A DNA stretch of 64,000 bases from Pseudomonas sp. Bout1. GTDB taxonomy: Bacteria > Pseudomonadota > Gammaproteobacteria > Pseudomonadales > Pseudomonadaceae. The notes under the pieces are model-generated. The model did not search any database. It worked only from the letters and a program-made list of their open reading frames with translations, and was not told the DNA's origin. Each line of letters opens with the position of its first letter. The stretch's first letter is position 1. Below, in pieces: positions 17,891 to 25,823 of the stretch. The position numbers were made by a program, and so were the translations under genes. The stretch is from contig NZ_JAVIWK010000001.1 of assembly GCF_034314165.1 (NCBI RefSeq), forward strand, positions 5,223,001 to 5,287,000. Direction: 5' to 3'.

Positions 17891-18030
17891 GAGATCGCGG
17901 GCCTTTACGGTTCAAGTCGGCGGTGGAACGGCCGTTAAAGAGGTGCACATTAACTGCTTTGGCGACCGGTTTTAGAGAGCTGGATCAAATAGTTGTGATG
18001 TTTATACCGCTCTCTTTGAAGACGGGCGGC

Positions 18031-18036
18031 ATTATA
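18031..18036 (-). promoter_or_regulatory. Candidate -10 element for ccmA
   Basis: TATAAT on the minus strand within CATGTATAATGCCGCC. Only a weak -35 (TTTAGA) lies at a slightly short distance. It would give a leader of about 130 bases before ccmA. Confidence 0.25.
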
Positions 18037-18088
18037 CATGTGATGCCCTACTCTAAAGAGGGCAATTTCCCTTGAGACGGCGCGCACG

Positions 18089-19672
18089 ATGACCGGTGAG
18101 ATCACTCTTCCCACACTTCCCCCGACGCTGCCGGCCGGGCCCACGCCTGCGCCCGCGACGGGAGAACTGCTGAAACTGCTGGAGCCGCAGGTCGGCCTGA
18201 TTGACCCCGGGAAAACCGTAAACGCCGAGGTGCTGGCGCTTAAACAAGGCGGCGATGCGTTTCAGTTGCTGCTCAAGCTGACCCTGGAAGGCGGCCGGCA
18301 AACCCTGGTGCAGGCCAGCAGCAGCCAGCCGCTGCCGCTGGGCACCCAGGTGGAAGTCAGCCAGACGCCGTCGGGTAATTTGTCGATCAGCCTGCAGCAG
18401 GCGCTGAGTTCCAGCGTCGCCGCACTGACGCGTATCGACACCAACCAACTGCCGGTGGGCACCCTGCTGCAAGGCAAGGTGCTGACCACCCAGGCGCTGC
18501 CACAGGGCGCCAACCAGCCGGTGGTGTATCGCTCGCTGGTGTCGGTGCTCAATAACGTCCTCGCTGGCGCGACCCTGACCGTCGAAAGCCCGCAACCGTT
18601 GCGCATCGCCAGCCTGCTCAGCGCCGTGGTGCAAAGTGCCCAGACCCTGAGCTTTGTGCCTCTGAGCGGGCGCCAGGACCAACTGGCCGTGGCCCAGCAA
18701 CTTTCCACCCAGCAAAGCCGCCAGGGCTCGCTGGACGTGGTGTTTACCGCCCTGCAAAGCCTGCCGGCGACCAGCAGCGACGGCACCTCGGTCGACCTGC
18801 GTGCCGCCGCTGCGCGGTTACTCGCGGCACTGCCCGACCTGGCCCAGGCCAGCAATCCCAAGGTACTGGCGCAACTGGTCCAGAACAGCGGGACGTTCCT
18901 GGAAGCCAAGCTGCTGGCCGGGCAAAACCCGCAGATCCCGCCACTGGACATGAAAGGCGCCCTGCTGCGCCTCGTCGCCGACCTGATGCCGGCCTTGCCC
19001 GCCAGCACCAACCTGAATGCGATCCTGGCGGCCAACACTCTGGCGCAGCTGCTGCCCAGCTTCGTGCGCAGCCCGTTGGGCACCCTCGGCCAGGTCGGCG
19101 CCCGACAAGCCCCCGCAGGTTTTCCGCTACCGGATCGGCTGATGCAACGCCTGGAAGGTGAAAGCGACCTGGAAAACCTGCTGCGCCTGGCGGCCGGGGC
19201 CATTTCGCGCCTGCAAAGCCATCAGCTGTCGAGCCTGGAACAAACCGGCACCACGGCTGACGGCAAGCTCTTGACTACATGGCAGCTGGAAATCCCGATG
19301 CGCACCCTGCAGGACATCGTGCCGTTGCAGGTCAAGTTCCAGCGGGAAGAACCGGCCCCCGACAAGGAACAGCCGGAACGCAAGGACACCAAGGACCCCA
19401 AGCAAATGCTCTGGCGCGTGGAAATGGCCCTGGACATGGAGCCGCTCGGCCCGTTGCAGGTCCAGGCCCAACTGAGCCAGGGCAAACTGTCGAGCCAGCT
19501 GTGGGCCACCCGCCCGTTCACCGCCAGCCTGATCGAAAGCCACCTGGGCAGCCTGCGCGAGCGCCTGGTGTCGTCGGGGCTCAACGTCGGCGACCTGGAC
19601 TGCCACCTCGGCACCCCGCCACGGGGCCCGAAAACCGGGCTTGAACAACGCTGGGTGGATGAAACCGCATGA
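18089..19672 (+). CDS. Second FliK-like hook-length control domain protein
   Basis: A 527-residue protein with a long Ala/Gln/Leu-rich middle and a C-terminal FliK-type (Flg_hook) domain, visible around MLWRVEMALDMEPLGPLQVQAQLSQGKLSSQLW and the helix following it. It is not the main FliK, which is encoded at 44614-45984 and has the typical LQPAELGRLDI signature; this copy has the related MEPLGPLQV. Its stop overlaps the start of a stand-alone FlhB-like C-terminal domain gene as ATGA, so the two are likely made together and may act as a pair. The start has only a weak ribosome site. Precise role unknown. Confidence 0.82.
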   Translation: MTGEITLPTLPPTLPAGPTPAPATGELLKLLEPQVGLIDPGKTVNAEVLALKQGGDAFQLLLKLTLEGGRQTLVQASSSQPLPLGTQVEVSQTPSGNLSISLQQALSSSVAALTRIDTNQLPVGTLLQGKVLTTQALPQGANQPVVYRSLVSVLNNVLAGATLTVESPQPLRIASLLSAVVQSAQTLSFVPLSGRQDQLAVAQQLSTQQSRQGSLDVVFTALQSLPATSSDGTSVDLRAAAARLLAALPDLAQASNPKVLAQLVQNSGTFLEAKLLAGQNPQIPPLDMKGALLRLVADLMPALPASTNLNAILAANTLAQLLPSFVRSPLGTLGQVGARQAPAGFPLPDRLMQRLEGESDLENLLRLAAGAISRLQSHQLSSLEQTGTTADGKLLTTWQLEIPMRTLQDIVPLQVKFQREEPAPDKEQPERKDTKDPKQMLWRVEMALDMEPLGPLQVQAQLSQGKLSSQLWATRPFTASLIESHLGSLRERLVSSGLNVGDLDCHLGTPPRGPKTGLEQRWVDETA

Positions 19673-19998
19673 AAAACCCCAACCCGCCGCGCCAGGCCAT
19701 TGCCCTCAAATACGACGGGCAACAGGCGCCGACCCTCACCGCCAAGGGCGACGACGCCCTGGCCGAAGCCATCCTCAAGCTGGCCCGGGAGAACGAAGTC
19801 CCGATATACGAAAATGCCGAGCTGGTCAAATTACTGGCGCGCATGGAATTGGGCGACAGCATCCCGGAAGAGTTGTATCGCACCGTCGCAGAGATCATCG
19901 CGTTCGCGTGGACGTTGAAGGGCAAGTTCCCGGTGGGGTATGACCCGGATGCAGGGCCGGTGGAGCGGGATGTGACAGAAAGAGGCGACGATTATTGA
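19669..19998 (+). CDS. FlhB C-terminal domain-like protein (FlhX type)
   Basis: A 109-residue protein equivalent to the cytoplasmic, autocleaved part of FlhB/YscU export-switch proteins. The alignment is plain: AIALKYDGQQAPTLTAKG here against AVALKYDPEKGGAPMLLAKG in FlhB at 38998-40134, continuing to LYRTVAEIIAFAW against LYLAVAQVLAYVY. At the autocleavage site FlhB has NPTH; this protein has NPPR, so the Thr-His pair needed for cleavage is gone. There are no membrane helices. It is coupled by a four-base overlap to the FliK-like gene. It probably assists or modulates secretion-switch function; this is inference. Confidence 0.85.
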   Translation: MKNPNPPRQAIALKYDGQQAPTLTAKGDDALAEAILKLARENEVPIYENAELVKLLARMELGDSIPEELYRTVAEIIAFAWTLKGKFPVGYDPDAGPVERDVTERGDDY

Positions 19999-20007
19999 TG
20001 TGGGAGC

Positions 20008-20033
20008 GATCGTTCCCACGCGTGGGAACGATC
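20008..20033. repeat. 26-bp perfect palindrome
   Basis: Two 13-base halves, GATCGTTCCCACG and CGTGGGAACGATC, meet without a spacer 10 bases after the flhX-like stop. This resembles the GTTCCCACG...CGTGGGAAC repeats scattered in Pseudomonas genomes. It could also act as a transcription pause site. Confidence 0.7.
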
Positions 20034-20112
20034 AGCCCGTAGGCGCGGGTGTATAGCAATTATATCTTTCAAGGTATAGATTATCTCGAACCAGATAGTT
20101 CAGGATAAACCC
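20034..20112. other. AT-rich leader of the orphan ATPase gene
   Basis: Clearly richer in A+T than its surroundings, with TATAGCAATTATATC and a dyad TATCT-N6-AGATA at 20082-20097. It likely holds the promoter for the gene at 20113, but no convincing -35/-10 pair can be fixed. Confidence 0.4.
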
Positions 20113-21276
20113 ATGAGCCCTACTCGCCCGATTCTCCGTCGAAAGCTACTCGCCGAAGCCCTCGCCCGCGATTTGGCAGGCGAGTCATTTGCCGACTACA
20201 GCTCCGGCATGTTCCTCGCAGCCCCTCGGCGTACGGGCAAGAGTACGTTCCTGCGCAACGACCTCATCCCCGAGTGCAAGACGCGAGGCTGGCTGCCGGT
20301 TTACGTGGACCTGTGGACGAACCGCGAAATCGACCCCGCCGAGTTGATCTCCGGCGCCATCGGCAAAGCCCTGGGCGAGTTCAAAAGCGCAGTGAGCAAG
20401 GCGGCCAAGAAGGCCGGTATCGAGAAGATCAGCTTGCTGCGCACCTTGAGTTGGGATTTCACCAAACCTCAATTGCCCGCCGGCACCACGCTCACCCATG
20501 CGCTGGACGTGCTGCACCAGGTCTCGGGGCAACTGATCGTGCTGATCGTGGACGAAGCCCAGCACGCCCTCAACAGCGAAGGCGGCGTGAACGCCATGTT
20601 CGCCCTCAAGGCGGCACGCGATCATCTCAACGGCAGCAGCACGGCAGATGGCCTGCGCCTGGTGTTCACCGGGTCCAGCCGGGACAAACTGGCCAACCTG
20701 GTACTCAAGAGCAAACAACCGTTCTTTGGCGCCCACATCACGCCGTTCCCGCTGTTGAGCCGGGATTTCGTCGAGTTCGTGACGGACCTCTGGAACCAGC
20801 GCCTGGCTGCGACCAACCAGTTCAACCTGGAGGACATGGACTATGCGTTCCAGCTCGTGGGCCGGCGCCCGGAAATGCTCAACAAACTATTGACCGAAGT
20901 GAGCGTGGGTCTTGGCGAGGCGAGCAACCTTGGCGAGTTGCTGAGGACCGGGGCACTCAATCACCAGGCCGGAATATGGAGCGACTACGAGAGCGCCTAC
21001 AACGACCTCTCGCCCCTGCAACAAGCGGTACTTGAAGTGATGGGCGAACGAACCCTGGGCAAGCAAGCGTTTTCGCCTTTTGCGGAAAAAACCTTCCAGG
21101 ATGTGAACCGCAAGCTGGAGCAGGCCCAGGTCGAGCCGAACGCCAGTACGCCGAACGTGCAGAAAGCACTGGAAGTGCTGCGGGAGAAAGAGTTGGTCTG
21201 GAAAGCCAACCGTGGCGAATATGCCCTGGAGGACTCGACCATGGCCGAATGGCTGGCCAACCGGCATCAGCCGTAA
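20113..21276 (+). CDS. Orphan P-loop ATPase (AAA/STAND-like), function unknown
   Basis: A 387-residue soluble protein with Walker A APRRTGKST at 37-45, Walker B LIVLIVDEAQH at 141-151, and a sensor-1-like segment VFTGSSRDKLANLV near residue 186. The C-terminal third (from about residue 290) looks like a winged-helix domain (SPLQQAVLEVMGERTLG... LREKELVWKANRGEYALED). The layout resembles archaeal-type AAA ATPases that pair a P-loop domain with a DNA-binding winged helix. No partner gene is adjacent, and it sits between flagellar and chemotaxis genes on the opposite strand from the latter. Possible roles in DNA transactions or defence are guesses. Confidence 0.75.
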   Translation: MSPTRPILRRKLLAEALARDLAGESFADYSSGMFLAAPRRTGKSTFLRNDLIPECKTRGWLPVYVDLWTNREIDPAELISGAIGKALGEFKSAVSKAAKKAGIEKISLLRTLSWDFTKPQLPAGTTLTHALDVLHQVSGQLIVLIVDEAQHALNSEGGVNAMFALKAARDHLNGSSTADGLRLVFTGSSRDKLANLVLKSKQPFFGAHITPFPLLSRDFVEFVTDLWNQRLAATNQFNLEDMDYAFQLVGRRPEMLNKLLTEVSVGLGEASNLGELLRTGALNHQAGIWSDYESAYNDLSPLQQAVLEVMGERTLGKQAFSPFAEKTFQDVNRKLEQAQVEPNASTPNVQKALEVLREKELVWKANRGEYALEDSTMAEWLANRHQP

Positions 21277-21301
21277 GCTGCAAGCGAACCCGCTTGCAGC
21301 T
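21276..21301. terminator. Convergent-gene hairpin
   Basis: Perfect 11-base stem AGCTGCAAGCG/CGCTTGCAGCT with an AACC loop, between the stop codons of two convergent genes. No T-run follows, so termination strength is uncertain. Confidence 0.55.
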
Positions 21302-21309
21302 CGCAACCT

Positions 21310-21705
21310 TCAGCCGTCCTTGTGCAACCGGCTCATCAACTGCGCCTCAGCCTGGGTCAACCCGCAGGACTGTGTCAGCTCATCCACCGTGGCGCCCATG
21401 CCCACCAGTTTCGCCGCCTGGGCGAACGACAGGCTCGACGGGTCACGCTGCTCCAGCGCAGACAACTTGTCTGGCAACGGCGCCAGCACCGAACGCAGTT
21501 CGTGCACTTCATCGCCCACACGCACAGCGCTCTGCTGGAAGTGGTCGACCCGCTTGACCAGTTCCAGCAGGCGCCGGTCGCGCACGGCGTCGCGCTCGGC
21601 CTGTTGAGTGGCCCATTCCCGTTGCTGGCGCACATAGCGCAGCAGAAAGCCCAGGGTCCCGGCCCATAGGATGGCCAGGACGATCACCGCTACCTCAAGG
21701 AACAA
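21310..21705 (-). CDS. DUF2802 family membrane-anchored protein
   Basis: A 131-residue protein with one N-terminal membrane helix (VAVIVLAILWAGTLGFLL), a long charged coiled-coil-like segment, and a conserved C-terminal helix-turn region (AAKLVGMGATVDELTQSCGLTQAEAQLMSRLH). This is the DUF2802 protein regularly found after cheW in Pseudomonas motility clusters. It begins at the base next to the cheW stop. Function not established; a link to flagella or chemotaxis is inferred from constant neighbourhood. Confidence 0.82.
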   Translation of the reverse strand: MFLEVAVIVLAILWAGTLGFLLRYVRQQREWATQQAERDAVRDRRLLELVKRVDHFQQSAVRVGDEVHELRSVLAPLPDKLSALEQRDPSSLSFAQAAKLVGMGATVDELTQSCGLTQAEAQLMSRLHKDG

Positions 21706-22191
21706 TCAGATATTCTCCAGGTCCTGCCATTCTTCTTCGCTCATCATCTTGTCCAGCTCAACCAGAATCAGCAGTTCGCCGTTCTTGTTGCAGACACCCT
21801 GGATGAACTTGGCCGATTCTTCGTTGCCGACGTTCGGCGCGGTCTCGACTTCAGATTGGCGCAGGTAAACCACTTCCGCCACGCTGTCGACCATGATCCC
21901 GACCACTTGCTTGTCGGCTTCGATGATCACGATGCGGGTGTTGTCGTTGACTTCGGTCGGCACCAGGCCAAAACGCTGGCGAGTGTCGATCACCGTCACC
22001 ACGTTACCGCGCAGGTTGATGATGCCCAGCACGTAGCTTGGGGCACCCGGCACCGGAGCGATTTCGGTGTAGCGCAGCACTTCCTGCACACGCATCACGT
22101 TGATGCCGTAGGACTCGTTGTCCAGCTTGAAGGTGACCCATTGCAGGATTGGATCATCCACCAGACCTTGTGCGGACACTGACTTGTTCAT
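21706..22191 (-). CDS. cheW: CheW, chemotaxis coupling protein
   Basis: Adaptor that links methyl-accepting chemoreceptors to CheA. The 161 residues form a single CheW domain: ILQWVTFKLDNESYGINVMRVQEVL, the conserved YVLGIINLRGNVVTVIDTRQRFGL and GIMVDSVAEVV segments are present, followed by a short acidic tail. It lies 72 bases after parP and directly before the DUF2802 gene. Confidence 0.96.
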   Translation of the reverse strand: MNKSVSAQGLVDDPILQWVTFKLDNESYGINVMRVQEVLRYTEIAPVPGAPSYVLGIINLRGNVVTVIDTRQRFGLVPTEVNDNTRIVIIEADKQVVGIMVDSVAEVVYLRQSEVETAPNVGNEESAKFIQGVCNKNGELLILVELDKMMSEEEWQDLENI

Positions 22192-22263
22192 ACTCCAGAC
22201 CCCTTCAAATACCGTTGGTTACGGTGTGTGTTCTTGGGCAGCGCCAGAGCGCTGCGCTCGTTA

Positions 22264-23070
22264 TCAAGTGCGTTTGTTGAGCGGCATCGCTTTTACCGCG
22301 CCGCTGGCAATCAGCTCCGCCAGTTCGGCGACATCCAGCAACGCGCACATGTGTTCGATCACGGTGCCCGCCAGCCATGGCCGCTGGCCCCGGTGGCTGC
22401 GCCATTTGATTTCGTTAGGGTCCAGGCGCAACGAGCGGCTGACCTGATGCACCGCCAGCCCCCACTCGTAGCCCTGCACCGAAATGACGTAGTGCAGGCC
22501 CTGGCGGAAATCATCACGGTAGCGGTCGGGCATCACCCAGCGCGCAGTGTCCAAAACCTTCAAGTTGCCCTGCTGGCTCGGCAAAATCCCGAGGAACCAT
22601 TCCGGCTGGCCGAACAGCGGCGTCAACTCCTGGCCTTCCAGGGAGTAGATCGAGCCCAGGCACACCAGCGGCACGGCCAGGGTCAGCCCGGCAACATCGA
22701 ACAGCAAGCATTCGAACGGCTCGGCGGCCCACGCCGGGCGACCATCGCCCTGCACGGGCGGCGGGGTGATGCTCGGCGGGAGGTGAACCTCAACCACCGG
22801 CTCGACCACTACCGGCGCGATCACCGCAGGTGCAACAACCGGCACCGGCACGGCAACCGGAACCGCTACGGGAACCACCAACGCATCACGGGCCTGCTCT
22901 TCCAGGACCGCTAATTGAAACTCGTCCAGGGCTGCCGGCTCTGGCTCGATGACTTCATCGAGGATCAGAATCGGTTCTGGCATCTCTTCGGTCGCGTCCT
23001 GCAGCAAGGCGTCCAGGTAGGACTCCAGCGCCAGTTGCGGCCGGGTTTTGAAGTCAACGGGACGGTTCAT
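22264..23070 (-). CDS. parP: ParP-type CheW-domain protein (chemotaxis array positioning)
   Basis: A 268-residue protein with an N-terminal region, a Val/Pro-rich linker (about residues 50-125), and a C-terminal CheW-like domain (ECLLFDVAGLTLAVPLVCLGSIYSLEGQELTPLFG...). ParP proteins of this design bind CheA and ParC and tether chemotaxis arrays at the cell pole (known from Vibrio). Next to a ParA-like gene and cheW, the match to parC-parP-cheW order is exact. I choose the ATG at 23070 (MNRPVDFKTRPQLALESYLDALL); a TTG six codons upstream is possible but less likely. Confidence 0.85.
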   Translation of the reverse strand: MNRPVDFKTRPQLALESYLDALLQDATEEMPEPILILDEVIEPEPAALDEFQLAVLEEQARDALVVPVAVPVAVPVPVVAPAVIAPVVVEPVVEVHLPPSITPPPVQGDGRPAWAAEPFECLLFDVAGLTLAVPLVCLGSIYSLEGQELTPLFGQPEWFLGILPSQQGNLKVLDTARWVMPDRYRDDFRQGLHYVISVQGYEWGLAVHQVSRSLRLDPNEIKWRSHRGQRPWLAGTVIEHMCALLDVAELAELIASGAVKAMPLNKRT

Positions 23071-23178
23071 CTGTATGCCCACGCGCAAGCCCCATCCACC
23101 CTGTATTCAGTGGTTATCGGCCTGTGAGTGTCCGGACTTGAATCGAGAGCCGGTTTTGTCGAGAAAACTGCGGCGTCT

Positions 23179-23205
23179 GCATCGCTGGCAAGCCAGGCTC
23201 CTACA
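23179..23205. repeat. Single REP-type half element
   Basis: Carries GCATCGCTGGCAAGCCAGG followed by CTCCTAC, one arm of the REP class seen elsewhere in the window. No opposite arm is nearby. It lies in the gap between parC and parP. Confidence 0.55.
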
Positions 23206-23212
23206 ATGATCA

Positions 23213-24001
23213 TCACGCCACCTGCGCCACAAGCTGCTGGGACAACAGGTGCTTGAGCAACGCCCGGTACGCCAGCACGCCACGGCTCTTGCCGTCGAAT
23301 TGCGACGGCGTCAGCCCGGCGCGGCTCGCATCTCGCAAGCGCGTGTCCACCGGAATGTAGCCTTGCCAGATGGTGTCCGGATAGGCATCGCGCAGCACAC
23401 GCAAGGTGCCAAGGGACGCCTGGGTACGCCGGTCAAACAGGGTCGGGACGATGCTGAACGGCAGCGCCTGTTTGCGCGAGCGGTTGATCATTGCCAGGGT
23501 GCTGACCATACGCTCCAGACCTTTGACGGCCAGGTGCTCGGTCTGCACCGGGATCACCAGCTGTTGGCTGGCGGCCAGGGCGTTGACCATCAGCACACCG
23601 AGCAACGGCGGGCTGTCGATGATGGCGTAGTCGAAGTCCTGCCACAGCTGCGCCAGGGTCTTGGCGATGACCAGGCCCAGGCCACTCTGCCCCGGCGACT
23701 GGCGCTCAAGGGTGGCCAGGGCGGTGCTGGACGGCAACAGCGAGATTTTTTCATTGCTGGTGGGCAGCATCAGTTGGCCCGGCAAATCGGCCGGCACGCT
23801 GCCCTTGTGCAGGAACAGGTCGTAGCAACTGTGCTCCAGGGCATCCGGGTCGTAGCCGAAATAGCTGGTCATGGAGCCGTGGGGGTCCAGGTCGACCACG
23901 ACCACGCGCTTGCCGGCCTCGGCCAGCAGGCCGGCCAAGGCGATGGAGGTGGTGGTTTTACCGACACCACCCTTTTGATTGGCAACTGCCCAGACTCTCA
24001 T
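23213..24001 (-). CDS. parC: ParC, ParA-like ATPase for polar chemotaxis arrays
   Basis: A 262-residue ParA/MinD-family ATPase. The deviant Walker A motif KGGVGKTT is at residues 10-17, followed by VVVVDLDPHGSMTSYFG and the FDYAIIDSPPLLG switch region. In Vibrio, ParC drives recruitment of the chemotaxis array to the pole together with ParP. Its position in the che operon between motD and parP, rather than near a chromosome parB, points to ParC and not a partitioning ParA. Confidence 0.87.
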   Translation of the reverse strand: MRVWAVANQKGGVGKTTTSIALAGLLAEAGKRVVVVDLDPHGSMTSYFGYDPDALEHSCYDLFLHKGSVPADLPGQLMLPTSNEKISLLPSSTALATLERQSPGQSGLGLVIAKTLAQLWQDFDYAIIDSPPLLGVLMVNALAASQQLVIPVQTEHLAVKGLERMVSTLAMINRSRKQALPFSIVPTLFDRRTQASLGTLRVLRDAYPDTIWQGYIPVDTRLRDASRAGLTPSQFDGKSRGVLAYRALLKHLLSQQLVAQVA

Positions 24002-24052
24002 TCGAATTGTTCCTCCCGGCAGGCACAGGCTCGACCGAGAAATTGCATGGGG

Positions 24053-24940
24053 TTATAGAGCCGGTGACGGAGAATTGACGGCACTCCCGCGAACCGGCGC
24101 CTTTACGGGCGCTGGTGCAGTTTGTGTGCCAGCCCGCTTCAAGGCGGCATCCGGTGTTGCATTGGCAGTGCCGGTACCGGTCAGGCTGCGGCGCACATCC
24201 AGGTTGCGCGACACCACCAGCACCACCCGGCGGTTGCGCGCGCGGCCTTCTGCCGTGGCGTTATTGGCCACCGGCTGGAACTCGCCATACCCTACCGACG
24301 CCAGGCGCCCGGGGTTCACGCCCTGCATTGCGAGCATCCGCACAATGCTCGCAGCGCGGGCCGAAGACAGCTCCCAGTTGGTCGGATACTGCGCCGTGCT
24401 GATCGGCAAGTTGTCGGTAAAGCCTTCGACGTGGACCGGGTTTTCAAACGGCTTGAGGATCGCCGCTACCTTGTCGATGATGGTAAACGCCTGGTCGCTG
24501 GGCATCGCATCGGCGCTGGCGAACAACAGGCTGGAATTAAGCTCGATCTCGACCCACAACTCATTGCCGCGCACCGTCATCTGGTTGGAGCTGATCAAGT
24601 CACCAAAGGCGGCGCTGATGTCATCGGCGATGCTTTTCAGCGGGTCGCTGGTGCCACCGATGCCAGCGGCGGTTTCATCGCTGTCATTGACCAGCGGCTT
24701 GGCCGGGGTCACGGTCTTGGGGCGCTCTTCACCGATCGGAATCGGCTTGAGGGAGCGGTCCGCGTCGCTGAACACGCCGATCAGCGCCTGGGAAATGACT
24801 TTGTACTTGCCTTCGTTGATCGAGGAAATGGAGTACATCACCACAAAAAACGCGAACAGCAGCGTAATGAAGTCGGCGTAGGACACCAGCCAGCGTTCAT
24901 GGTTGACGTGCTCTTCAGGCTCGCGGCGGCGACGGCTCAC
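24053..24940 (-). CDS. motD: MotD, flagellar stator protein (MotB family)
   Basis: Peptidoglycan-binding stator partner of MotC. The 295 residues have one N-terminal membrane helix with the proton-binding aspartate in VSYADFITLLFAFFVVMYS, and an OmpA-like domain from about residue 140 (VHVEGFTDNLPI, WELSSARAASIVRML, GYGEFQPVANNATAEGRARNRRV). The Pro/Ala-rich tail is not conserved. It pairs with motC, 142 bases upstream, with a REP palindrome in the gap. Confidence 0.95.
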   Translation of the reverse strand: MSRRRREPEEHVNHERWLVSYADFITLLFAFFVVMYSISSINEGKYKVISQALIGVFSDADRSLKPIPIGEERPKTVTPAKPLVNDSDETAAGIGGTSDPLKSIADDISAAFGDLISSNQMTVRGNELWVEIELNSSLLFASADAMPSDQAFTIIDKVAAILKPFENPVHVEGFTDNLPISTAQYPTNWELSSARAASIVRMLAMQGVNPGRLASVGYGEFQPVANNATAEGRARNRRVVLVVSRNLDVRRSLTGTGTANATPDAALKRAGTQTAPAPVKAPVRGSAVNSPSPAL

Positions 24941-24969
24941 AAACGACTACCTCCACACAACGAATCAAC

Positions 24970-25069
24970 TGTAGGAGCAAGCTTGCTCGCGAAAAACCCG
25001 AGAGCAACGCGTTTATCCAGAATGCCCGCGTTATCGTTGACGATTTTCGCGAGCAAGCTCGCTCCTACA
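24970..25069. repeat. REP palindrome pair between motC and motD
   Basis: Arms near 24970-24995 and 25044-25069 are near-perfect inverted copies around GTAGGAGC(A/G)AGCTTGCTCGCG. Placed within an operon, as with the phnD/phnE and hsbA/fliJ copies. Confidence 0.8.
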
Positions 25070-25082
25070 ATGTTCATGCCCA

Positions 25083-25823
25083 TCAGTCCATGAAGCCCTG
25101 GAGCTTCAGTTCGATGGAGCGCGGGTTTTCACCCTCGGCAATCGAGAGGATGCCTTCGAGCAACATCTCGCGATAACGCGACTGGCGCATGGCAATCGAC
25201 TTGAGCTTGCTGGCCACCGGCAACAACACCAGGTTGGCACTGGCCACGCCGTAGATGGTGGCGACAAACGCCACGGCAATCCCGCTGCCCAGTTGCGACG
25301 GATCGGCCAGGTTGCCCATCACGTGGATCAGGCCCATTACGGCACCGATGATGCCGATGGTCGGCGCGTAGCCGCCCATGCTTTCAAAGACTTTGGCGGC
25401 GTTGATGTCACGGCTTTCCTGGGTGTAGAAATCCACTTCCAGGATGCTGCGAATCGCTTCCGGCTCGGCGCCGTCCACCAGCAATTGCAGGCCTTTGCGT
25501 GCGTAGCTGTCGGGCTCGGCATCGGCCACGCCTTCCAGTCCCAACAAGCCTTCCTTGCGCGCCGTGAGGCTCCAGTTGACCACGCGGTCGATGCCGCCTG
25601 GCAAGTCGACACGTGGCGGGAAAATAATCCAGATGAGGATCTGCATCGCGCGCTTGAACGAGCTCATGGGCGACTGCAGCAAGGCTGCGCCCACGGTGCC
25701 GCCGATCACAATCAACGCCGCCGGGCCGTTGGCCAGGGCACCCAGGTGGCCGCCTTCGAGGTAGTTGCCGCCGATAATCGCGACAAACGCCATGATGATG
25801 CCAATCAGGCTCAATACATCCAT
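25083..25823 (-). CDS. motC: MotC, flagellar stator protein (MotA family)
   Basis: Membrane subunit of the second Pseudomonas stator, MotC-MotD. 246 residues with four membrane helices; the first is VLSLIGIIMAFVAIIGGNYL, and the last two flank the conserved YAPTIGIIGAVMGLIHVMGNL and AVAFVATIYGVASANLVLLP. I start at the ATG at 25823 (MDVLSLIG), which shares a base with the cheB stop (TAATG). Confidence 0.95.
   Translation of the reverse strand: MDVLSLIGIIMAFVAIIGGNYLEGGHLGALANGPAALIVIGGTVGAALLQSPMSSFKRAMQILIWIIFPPRVDLPGGIDRVVNWSLTARKEGLLGLEGVADAEPDSYARKGLQLLVDGAEPEAIRSILEVDFYTQESRDINAAKVFESMGGYAPTIGIIGAVMGLIHVMGNLADPSQLGSGIAVAFVATIYGVASANLVLLPVASKLKSIAMRQSRYREMLLEGILSIAEGENPRSIELKLQGFMD

Noticed and set aside
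23213..24001. Chromosome-partition ParA
   Set aside because: No parB or parS nearby; the che-operon position beside a ParP-type protein favours ParC.
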